Below the pieces are notes generated by a model. It had not been told where the DNA came from. It did not search any database and saw only the letters and a list, made by a program, of their open reading frames with translations. Of a stretch of DNA of 14,833 bases, positions 6,924 to 14,833 are shown piece after piece; the stretch's first letter is position 1; each line of letters starts with the position of its first letter. The stretch covers positions 1 through 14,833 of the forward strand of contig NFUO01000132.1 in NCBI GenBank assembly GCA_002197545.1, given 5' to 3'. Both the position numbers and the translations under genes were made by a program. The DNA comes from Acidobacteria subdivision 2 bacterium RH1 MAG20 (GTDB lineage Bacteria > Acidobacteriota > Terriglobia > Terriglobales > Acidobacteriaceae).

Positions 6924-6957
6924 ACGACAATTGTCGTCTATAACGACATATGTTGTT
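6924..6957. promoter_or_regulatory. Paired operator palindromes between tetR-type gene and azoR
   Basis: The perfect 14-bp palindrome ACGACAATTGTCGT (6924-6937) is followed by AACGACATATGTTGTT (6942-6957), a 16-bp palindrome with one mismatched pair. Both contain ACGACA, two A/T bases, then TGTYGT. Their centres are 19 bp apart, nearly two helical turns. They lie between divergent start codons, where TetR-family operators usually sit. A TATA-containing word (6939-6944) lies between them, so occupancy should block initiation. The palindromes are seen; binding by the adjacent TetR protein is inferred. Confidence 0.75.
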
Positions 6958-6991
6958 TATCCGGCGCATGTCGCCCAAGGAGATTTTGACT

Positions 6992-7612
6992 ATGTCCACC
7001 TTATTGCACCTGGATTCAAGCCCGCTGGAAAGCTCTATCAGCCGCGAGTTGACGCGCGAGTTCGTCAAGACCTGGAAGTCCGCCCATCCGGACGGCACCG
7101 TGATCTATCGCGATCTGGCGGCGCATCCGCCGAAGCCGATTGATGCGGCATGGGTAGGCAGTAACTTTACGCCGGAGGCTTCGCGCACACCGGAACAGAA
7201 GACGGCCATAGCGTTCTCCGACGAGCTGATTGCCGAGCTGGAGAGGGCGGATGAGTATGTTTTTGGCGTGGCGATGCATAACTTTGGCATTCCTTCGGTG
7301 CTGAAGCTCTGGATCGACCAGGTGGTTCGGGGAGGCCGCACCTTTGCCTATGGTGAGAGCGGCGCGAAGGGGTTGTTGCAGGGCAAGAAGGCGACGATAG
7401 TCATTGCCAGCGGCGGTGTGTACGAAGTGGGCACTCCGGCGGGAGCGATGAACTTTGTCGAGCCTTATCTGAAGGCCATTCTGGGCTTCATCGGCGTGAC
7501 CGACGTGAAGTTCGTGAACGCGGCCGGCGCGGCGCAGCTTATGCGGGGAACCGTGGATCGCACGACCTTCCTGCAACCGGTGCTGGAGCAGATTCGAACG
7601 GTGGCGGCGTAA
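6992..7612 (+). CDS. azoR: FMN-dependent NADH-azoreductase
   Basis: This 206-residue flavodoxin-fold protein fits the AzoR family, homodimeric FMN enzymes that reduce quinones and azo compounds with NAD(P)H in the cytoplasm. The N-terminal phosphate-binding segment is HLDSSPLESSISRELT (residues 6-21). The flavin-loop signature AMHNFGIPSVLKLWIDQVVR (94-113) is followed by GGRTFAYGESG, and a second FMN-contact loop ASGGVYE lies at 139-145. A longer frame opens at 6950, but the chosen ATG has AAGGAG with a 9-nt spacer, and the upstream residues cover the operator region. doxX follows 18 nt downstream, indicating an operon. Confidence 0.93.
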   Translation: MSTLLHLDSSPLESSISRELTREFVKTWKSAHPDGTVIYRDLAAHPPKPIDAAWVGSNFTPEASRTPEQKTAIAFSDELIAELERADEYVFGVAMHNFGIPSVLKLWIDQVVRGGRTFAYGESGAKGLLQGKKATIVIASGGVYEVGTPAGAMNFVEPYLKAILGFIGVTDVKFVNAAGAAQLMRGTVDRTTFLQPVLEQIRTVAA

Positions 7613-7630
7613 GCCGGAAAGGGAAAAACG

Positions 7631-8017
7631 ATGAAGATTGCCGTATTGATTGCGCGTATTTTATTGGGACTGCTGTTTCTGGTCTTTGGGCTGAATGGAT
7701 TTCTCCACTTCATTCCCATGCCTCCGCCGACAGGTCTGGCCGGACAGTACATGGCAGCCCTGTTCATCTCGCATTACCTCACCGTTGTCTTCCTGCTCCA
7801 GATCATCGGCGGCGCGCTGCTGCTGGCGAACCGCTTCGTGCCGCTGGCGCTGACATTGCTGGGTCCAGTGCTGGTGAACATCCTGCTATTCCACTCGTTC
7901 CTGGCACCGGCAGGCCTGCCGCTCGCGCTGGTGACGACGTTGCTCTGGTTGGTCGTGTTCAGCAGCGTGCGGCGGGCGTTCGTGGGTGTGTTCGCCCAGC
8001 GGGTCGCGGTGCAGTAA
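7631..8017 (+). CDS. DoxX family membrane protein
   Basis: This 128-residue very hydrophobic protein has four predicted transmembrane helices at about residues 4-25, 44-66, 69-90 and 95-114. The opening ARILLGLLFLVFGLNGF with a following HF-x-P segment is characteristic of the DoxX family, small inner-membrane proteins associated with redox and thiol or quinone metabolism. An AAAGGG element precedes the ATG. It starts 18 nt after azoR and is very likely co-transcribed with it under the divergent TetR regulator. The biochemical role of most DoxX homologues is unresolved, so no reaction is assigned. Confidence 0.88.
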   Translation: MKIAVLIARILLGLLFLVFGLNGFLHFIPMPPPTGLAGQYMAALFISHYLTVVFLLQIIGGALLLANRFVPLALTLLGPVLVNILLFHSFLAPAGLPLALVTTLLWLVVFSSVRRAFVGVFAQRVAVQ

Positions 8018-8027
8018 ACAGGTCGAT

Positions 8028-8064
8028 AGGTGCTCATCCAAATTGGTGGCCTGGATGAGCACCT
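8028..8064. repeat. Perfect 13-bp inverted repeat after doxX
   Basis: AGGTGCTCATCCA (8028-8040) is followed after an 11-nt loop by its exact complement TGGATGAGCACCT (8052-8064). The hairpin starts 11 nt after the doxX stop, where a 3'-end structure is expected. No T-run follows on either strand, so it is not a canonical terminator. It could stabilise the azoR-doxX transcript end or be a small repeat element. Confidence 0.6.
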
Positions 8065-8147
8065 CGTCCGGTTTGAATTGGGAATCTGTTCCACATACAG
8101 CGACGAAGATTTCTCACCGCGCAGCGCTGGTTTAGTACACTTCGCAT

Positions 8148-8744
8148 ATGAACTTCGCCCTCGCAGAGATGCCGCTTCCGCTTCGCTTTCGGCCTGAGAC
8201 GCCGATGAGCGACGAGGAGTTGATGCGTTTCAGTGCGGCGAATGATTCTGTGCGTGTGGAACGCGATGCCAATGGAGAGATTCTCGTGATGACACCCGCA
8301 GGCAGCAAAACCAGCAAGATGAACAGCCGGGTTACGCGATTTCTGGATGCGTGGGCCGAAGAGGATGGACGCGGCGTTGCGTTTGATTCGAACGGCGGGT
8401 TTACGATGCCGGACGGCTCGATGCGCGCTGCCGATGCTGCATGGGTGGAACTGAAGAAGTGGGAATCGCTGAGCGCGGAAGATCAGGCACGCTATGCACC
8501 GATCTGCCCGGATTTCGTCATCGAACTGCGCTCACAGAGCGATAGCCTACCCGAGCTTGAGGCTAAGATGTGGCAGTGGATTGCGAACGGAACAAAGGTC
8601 GCATGGTTGATTGATCCAGAGCAGCGAACAGTCTCTATCTATCGGCCTGATGAACAGACAGAGGTGCTCCATCATCCGACCTCCGTTCAGGGGAATGGGA
8701 TTGTGGCTGGATTTGAGTTGGTGATGGCGAGGATTTGGGAATGA
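8148..8744 (+). CDS. Uma2 family protein (PD-(D/E)XK nuclease-like)
   Basis: This 198-residue protein matches the Uma2/DUF820 family, predicted restriction-endonuclease-like folds that are often multicopy in cyanobacteria and some soil bacteria. Family landmarks in order are VERDANGEILVMTPAG (37-52), RAADAAWV (93-100, with D96), PDFVIELRSQSD (121-132, with E126) and LPELEAKMWQWIANG (134-148, with K140), then VAWLIDP. D96, E126 and K140 are plausible active-site residues of the PD-(D/E)XK core. No clear Shine-Dalgarno sequence precedes the ATG, so a leaderless or weakly translated message is possible. The biological role of Uma2 proteins is unsettled, and a defence or mobile-element link is not demonstrated here. 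Confidence 0.86.
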   Translation: MNFALAEMPLPLRFRPETPMSDEELMRFSAANDSVRVERDANGEILVMTPAGSKTSKMNSRVTRFLDAWAEEDGRGVAFDSNGGFTMPDGSMRAADAAWVELKKWESLSAEDQARYAPICPDFVIELRSQSDSLPELEAKMWQWIANGTKVAWLIDPEQRTVSIYRPDEQTEVLHHPTSVQGNGIVAGFELVMARIWE

Positions 8745-8785
8745 AACGTCCTTAATTTATTTCAAGTAATTTCCACTAAGGCTAA

Positions 8786-9334
8786 ATGGATGAAAGAAAG
8801 AAGGAACGAATGGCCCTAACTTTGGTGAACTTAGACTCGCTCACACGCATTCGGATGCTCAATGAGTTTGATGCCGATTTTGCGGCTAGACGCGTGTATA
8901 CCAGCGACCGCTTAAGTACATGGGGAGCTCAAGATTGGCCTGCGGCTCTACGTGGAGCAATCGAGGCTGGTTCTGATTCGACGCTTGAGTTGTGGTTATC
9001 TCAACCCGGAAGGCTAAACTCTCAAGAGCCGCGCAACACTAAGAATGGCTTGAGTATGGTGAAGGTGCCAATTACTGCTCCACAAACGATGTCTGAAGGC
9101 GAATTCAACCGCTATTACATTCGTGGAGTGTGTCTACGTGCGAGAGATGAAGGAAAAATTGAGGTTATAGCCTATCGAGCAAAACAAGTTCAGAATCCAC
9201 GTGCGGAGTCGCTCACCATCGAAGGGAAGTCTTTTAATGCAGAAGTAGTACTCAACGATTTGCGCTCAAACGTCGGCACTGTAACTGCCTCAGGCTTTCC
9301 AGGGCCGAATTCTGGATTGAGCGTTAGATTCTAA
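8786..9334 (+). CDS. Unrecognised protein in a more AT-rich segment
   Basis: This 182-residue protein has no family I can name with confidence. It has no signal peptide, transmembrane helix or cysteine cluster; its single Cys is near residue 115. The most conserved-looking part is the middle, VKVPITAPQTMSEGEFNRYY followed by IRGVCLRARDEG. It is polar and probably cytoplasmic. A second ATG at 8810 (MALTLVNLDSL) has AAGGA four bases upstream and may be the true start; the first has a similar AAGG element. Codon choice is visibly more A/T-ending than in the flanking ribosomal genes, which suggests later acquisition. It lies immediately before rplA. Confidence 0.6.
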   Translation: MDERKKERMALTLVNLDSLTRIRMLNEFDADFAARRVYTSDRLSTWGAQDWPAALRGAIEAGSDSTLELWLSQPGRLNSQEPRNTKNGLSMVKVPITAPQTMSEGEFNRYYIRGVCLRARDEGKIEVIAYRAKQVQNPRAESLTIEGKSFNAEVVLNDLRSNVGTVTASGFPGPNSGLSVRF

Positions 9335-9339
9335 ATGCT

Positions 9340-9373
9340 TGCGGAATTCCGCACCTTCCGGCATACTTATAAG
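9340..9373 (+). promoter_or_regulatory. Candidate rplA promoter with a 14-bp palindrome
   Basis: The perfect palindrome TGCGGAATTCCGCA (9340-9353) lies just upstream of a TATAAG word (9368-9373) that resembles a -10 element. No convincing -35 hexamer is found at 17 nt; the palindrome occupies that region. A hairpin, CTCAAC (9379-9384) with GTTGAG (9390-9395), would fall in the 5' leader. Because a terminator follows rplK 7 kb away, rplA needs its own promoter, and this is the best candidate. Confidence 0.45.
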
Positions 9374-9453
9374 AGTGTCTCAACGCTCAGTTGAGGCCAG
9401 TCGATAACCACGCCCGGAGAGAACAACTCCAGAGGGGTGGGAGACGAGGGAAA

Positions 9454-10164
9454 ATGGCAAGGAAGATCTCCAAGAATCTGACGAAGGCGCGTGCGCTGGT
9501 TGAGCCCCGTCCTTACGTTCTGGCGGACGCAGTTCCGCTTCTGCAAAAGGCAAAGTATGCGAAGTTCGACGAGACCGTCGATCTGACGATGCGTCTTGGC
9601 GTTGACCCCAAGCACGCCGATCAGATGGTTCGCGGCACGGTTGTTCTGCCGCACGGCCTGGGCAAGTCCAAGATCGTCGCCGTCATCGCTTCGGGCGACA
9701 AGGTTCGCGATGCCGAGGCTGCCGGCGCTGAGTTCTTCGGCGGCGAAGAGCTGGTCGAGAAGATTCAGAAAGAAGGCTGGACCGCCTTCGATGCACTGAT
9801 CGCTACGCCGGACATGATGAAGTCTGTCGGCCGTCTGGGTAAGGTGCTTGGACCGAAGGGCCTGATGCCTAATCCGAAGACCGGAACTGTCACCACCGAT
9901 GTCGCTGCTGCCGTCAAAGAGATCAAGGCCGGTAAGGTCGAGTTCCGCACCGACAAGACCGCGCTGGTTCACGTTCCGGTTGGCAAGCTGTCGTTCGATC
10001 CGCAGAAGCTGGTCGATAATGCCATGACCGTGATTATGAGCGTGGTCAAAGCGAAGCCTTCGGCGGCCAAGGGCAAGTACATCAAGGGTGTCACGCTCAG
10101 CTCGACGATGGGTCCTGGCATTCAACTCGACTACGCCGCTGCTGAGGCAGCCGGTAAGGCCTAG
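9454..10164 (+). CDS. rplA: 50S ribosomal protein L1
   Basis: This 236-residue protein matches L1, the mobile stalk protein next to the ribosomal E site and, in many bacteria, a translational repressor of its own operon. The signature [20 protein letters not shown] is intact in the central domain. [20 protein letters not shown] and the C-terminal [18 protein letters not shown] are also typical. The frame is open from 9391, but [13 protein letters not shown] is the normal L1 N-terminus and GGGAG lies 10 nt upstream of its ATG. It starts a rplA-rplJ-rplL cluster and is separated from its usual partner rplK by the accessory island. Confidence 0.97.
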   Translation: MARKISKNLTKARALVEPRPYVLADAVPLLQKAKYAKFDETVDLTMRLGVDPKHADQMVRGTVVLPHGLGKSKIVAVIASGDKVRDAEAAGAEFFGGEELVEKIQKEGWTAFDALIATPDMMKSVGRLGKVLGPKGLMPNPKTGTVTTDVAAAVKEIKAGKVEFRTDKTALVHVPVGKLSFDPQKLVDNAMTVIMSVVKAKPSAAKGKYIKGVTLSSTMGPGIQLDYAAAEAAGKA

Positions 10165-10189
10165 TTCACGGTTTTAGATAAGCATTAAA

Positions 10190-10222
10190 GCCCCTTCTGG
10201 CCGCGTAAGCGAGGATCGGGGC
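10190..10222 (+). promoter_or_regulatory. Candidate L10-type mRNA leader structure
   Basis: In the 82-nt rplA-rplJ gap, GCCCC (10190-10194) pairs with GGGGC (10218-10222). Inside it CGC (10202-10204) pairs with GCG (10209-10211) and closes the GNRA-type tetraloop GTAA. The asymmetric purine-rich side, AGGATC (10212-10217), could form a kink-turn-like bend. Autoregulatory L10 leaders that bind the L10-L12 complex are known before rplJ in several phyla. The position and shape fit, but the motif was not tested against a covariance model. Confidence 0.45.
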
Positions 10223-10246
10223 AGCGAAAGCGAAGAGGATTCAGTC

Positions 10247-10978
10247 ATGGCATTGACCAGAGCAGTAAAGACGGACAAGGTTAAAAAGCTGGCGAGCGAT
10301 CTCGAAGGCTCCACCTCGGCGATCATCGGCACATTTTCCGGTCTGACCGCTTCGAAGGATTTCGAGCTGCGCAAGGCAGTTCGCGGCGCGGGCGGCAGCT
10401 ATCACGTCGTCAAGAACAAGCTGGCCGCGCGTGCGGCTGAGGGCACCAAGATTGAGGCCGCGTTGAAGGGCCTCAAGGGCGTGTCCTCGGTGGCCTACAC
10501 CTCGGGCGATCCGGTGGCGCTGGCAAAGGCGCTCTCGACCTGGGTCAAGGACAACGCCGAGTTCACCTTCAAGCTGGGCATCATCGACGGCAAGGTGATT
10601 GACGTTCGCGAGATTGGCGAGCTGGCGACCATGCCGGGCAAGGAAGAGCTCTTCTCGAAGCTCCTCTTCCTCATTCAGTCTCCGGCACAGCGTCTGGCTA
10701 CGGTCATCAACGCGACCGGCCGCGATCTGGCTGTCGTCATCAATCAGGGCGTCGAGAAGGGCAAGTTTACCGGTTCTGCGGCTCCCGCAGCAGCTCCCGA
10801 GGCATCGACGGAGAAAGAGCCTGCAGCGGAACCTGCAGTAGCGGAAACCGACAAGGTAGCCGAGGCGCATGTTGAAGAAGCTGCGGCAGGCGAACAGCCC
10901 TCCGGAGCAGAGCAGCCGGAGAACGCCACCGCGTCGCAGGGTGGGGAAGCGGCGACCACGGACCCCGTCGAAGGATAA
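10247..10978 (+). CDS. rplJ: 50S ribosomal protein L10 with long acidic C-terminal tail
   Basis: L10 anchors the L7/L12 dimers to the ribosomal stalk base. Residues 1 to about 175 look normal: an N-terminal rRNA-binding domain ([32 protein letters not shown]) and the long C-terminal helix that holds L7/L12 ([20 protein letters not shown]). L10 usually ends about there. This protein continues for about 67 more residues to 243, rich in Ala, Glu, Pro and Gly, with about 15 acidic and only two lysine residues. The tail is likely disordered. The ATG is preceded by GAGGA with a 7-nt spacer. rplL begins 154 nt downstream. Confidence 0.96.
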   Translation: MALTRAVKTDKVKKLASDLEGSTSAIIGTFSGLTASKDFELRKAVRGAGGSYHVVKNKLAARAAEGTKIEAALKGLKGVSSVAYTSGDPVALAKALSTWVKDNAEFTFKLGIIDGKVIDVREIGELATMPGKEELFSKLLFLIQSPAQRLATVINATGRDLAVVINQGVEKGKFTGSAAPAAAPEASTEKEPAAEPAVAETDKVAEAHVEEAAAGEQPSGAEQPENATASQGGEAATTDPVEG

Positions 10979-11132
10979 AGCGGGACAACAAATTTCGCCT
11001 GGTCTTCATGGGTGCGCTGGTCTGGGCGCAACGGAAACCCGGAGAGGCATAGGCAACCGGAGTGCAGTAGGGCTTCGGAGAAGTAATCGGCAGCAGGCAT
11101 CACTAAAGTTCAGATTTAATTGGAGATATAAC

Positions 11133-11507
11133 ATGGCAGACATCCAGCAGTTGGAAGATTCAATCGTTAGCCTCAGCCTCCTCGAGGCGTCGGCTCTGGT
11201 CAAGAAGCTCGAAGAGCGTCTCGGCGTTTCGGCAGCAGCGGCAGTTGCAGCCCCGGCAGCAGGCGGCGGCGCGGCAGCGGCGGCACCGGCGGAAGAGAAG
11301 ACCGAGTTCACCGTCATCCTCAAGGATGCCGGCGCGAATAAGATCAACACCATCAAGGCTGTACGCGAAGTCACCGCTCTTGGGCTGAAGGAAGCCAAGG
11401 ACCTGGTCGACGGCGCTCCCAAGCCCTTGAAGGAGAACATTTCGAAGGATGATGCAGCCGCCATCGCGAAGAAGTTTGAAGGCGTCGCAACCGTCGAAAT
11501 CAAGTAA
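11133..11507 (+). CDS. rplL: 50S ribosomal protein L7/L12
   Basis: This 124-residue acidic protein is the multicopy stalk protein that recruits translational GTPases. The N-terminal dimerisation domain ([20 protein letters not shown], residues 11-30) is followed by an Ala/Gly/Pro hinge (about 34-53). The C-terminal domain contains [18 protein letters not shown] and [20 protein letters not shown], the factor-binding helices. The length matches the family. An open frame extends upstream to 10869, but GGAG lies 7 nt before this ATG and the upstream frame overlaps rplJ with unrelated residues. rpoB follows after an unusually long 650-nt gap. Confidence 0.97.
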   Translation: MADIQQLEDSIVSLSLLEASALVKKLEERLGVSAAAAVAAPAAGGGAAAAAPAEEKTEFTVILKDAGANKINTIKAVREVTALGLKEAKDLVDGAPKPLKENISKDDAAAIAKKFEGVATVEIK

Positions 11508-12157
11508 TTGGCCACAAACTTGCACGCTGAGGCAGAACGCGATATTCTTTTGGATAGAGAAGATTCGTTCCGCCTTGGTGTGCTGTTTGGCGGACAGCAA
11601 AAACCGGCAGACTTTAGGCAGTAAATCCGGCTCATCCTGTAGAAAAACAGGCTAAGGAGTCGGCCATTATGTGTTTCGAGCGGCAGAAGCGCATAGTGTC
11701 ATGGGACAAGCGAGCGCAGCAACTTTGGGGCAGGCGAGCCTCAACGGCGGCAGGCATTTACACCACAACGACAGAAATAGTGCACAAGTCGAACTTTGCG
11801 CTCATGGGACACGCTGTCCCTTCGAGCGCTTTGCCGCGTTTATCGGCATTTCCGCTTTTTGCGGGCGCACGGACATTGAGTACGCGTTCTTTATAGCAGT
11901 TCTTCACATGGGCGAACAGTAAAAGTTTCATGAGTTTCGAGTTTGATTGAGTGCCGAAGGTTGTATACGGCAAGACATTCTGCGCACGGGGCCTGCAGCA
12001 ATCGAGGGCAGTGGGACCCGAAAAGACATCAGCAACTGCGCAGGCAGAACCAAACCCGGAGGGCCATACCCAACCCTCCCCTCGCCAGCGTTGACCAGCC
12101 TTTCGGTGGGTAGTCAAAGCGAGTGAGGCCCTCGAAGGTAAGTATTCAGGAGAGAGC
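11508..12157 (+). promoter_or_regulatory. Long structured rplL-rpoB intergenic region
   Basis: No recognisable gene lies in these 650 nt. Several structures are visible: a compound hairpin at 11798-11829, CCGC (11852-11855) with GCGG (11861-11864) around TTTTT, and GGAGGG (12058-12063) with CCCTCC (12074-12079). A weak promoter-like pair (TTTGAT at 11942 and TATACG at 11964, 16-nt spacing) lies between them. In Escherichia coli the equivalent gap holds an attenuator and an RNase III site that set rpoB expression relative to L7/L12, so a similar role is plausible. One 75-codon frame with a good ribosome-binding site (11669-11896) is discussed as a finding. Confidence 0.5.
11798..11829 (+). repeat. 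Compound hairpin in the rplL-rpoB gap
   Basis: The outer stem pairs GCGCTC (11798-11803) with GAGCGC (11824-11829). The inner stem pairs GGGACA (11806-11811) with TGTCCC (11815-11820) around the triloop CGC, with a small 2-by-3 internal loop between the stems. That gives 12 base pairs in 32 nt. No T-run follows directly, so a processing site or pause/attenuator is more likely than a simple terminator. Confidence 0.6.

Positions 12158-14833
<2,676 letters not shown>

Noticed and set aside
6950..6991. Upstream start for azoR adding 14 residues.
   Set aside because: That ATG lies inside the second operator palindrome and lacks a ribosome-binding site; the start at 6992 has AAGGAG and begins at the family N-terminus.
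2163..9390. Island considered as an insertion sequence, integrated prophage or ICE.
   Set aside because: No transposase, integrase, phage structural gene, terminal inverted repeat or attachment-site duplication could be seen.
9391..9453. N-terminal extension of L1 from the first in-frame ATG.
   Set aside because: The extra 21 residues are not L1-like and cover the leader hairpin; MARKISKNL is the typical start.
10869..11132. N-terminal extension of L7/L12 overlapping rplJ.
   Set aside because: The extension is an out-of-frame reading of the rplJ tail, and a good ribosome-binding site precedes the internal ATG at 11133.

Overview
The window looks like a chromosomal segment from an acidobacterium (Acidobacteriota, probably the Terriglobales/Acidobacteriaceae group). 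The evidence is the ribosomal protein and RpoB sequences, the moderately high GC content, the order tuf-rpmG-tRNA-Trp-secE-nusG-rplK and the accessory gene families. No 16S rRNA gene is present, so this placement is inferred from general resemblance.

Positions 1-2162 hold a translation and transcription cluster on the + strand: the 3' end of tuf (EF-Tu), rpmG (L33, four-cysteine form), a tRNA-Trp gene with encoded CCA, secE, nusG and rplK (L11). An intrinsic terminator closes it at 2134-2162.

Positions 2163 to about 9390 are unusual. rplK and rplA are normally adjacent, but here about 7.3 kb of accessory genes lies between them. These are a radical SAM protein of the SPL/Rv2578c type (- strand), a Tat-exported GH144-like glycoamylase-domain protein (- strand), an anchored protein with a carboxypeptidase-regulatory-like domain (+), a TetR regulator (-) divergent from an azoR-doxX pair (+), a Uma2-family protein (+) and an unrecognised, more AT-rich gene (+). 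No transposase, integrase or attachment-site pair is visible. The TetR/azoR intergenic region has two matching operator-like palindromes 19 bp apart, suggesting a locally controlled quinone/electrophile or redox stress module.

Positions 9391-14833 resume the ribosomal and RNA polymerase cluster: rplA (L1), rplJ (L10 with a long acidic Ala/Glu/Pro-rich tail), rplL (L7/L12) and, after a 650-nt structured non-coding stretch, the first 892 codons of rpoB. A candidate promoter and a 14-bp palindrome lie before rplA, and a candidate L10-leader fold lies before rplJ. rplA-rplJ-rplL therefore appear to be an independent transcription unit.

The most striking observation is an insertion of about 61 residues near the RpoB N-terminus. 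It carries eight cysteines arranged as two zinc ribbons. The first has the same CxC-x12-CxxC spacing, and several of the same residues, as the N-terminal zinc-binding domain of the beta' subunit (RpoC).
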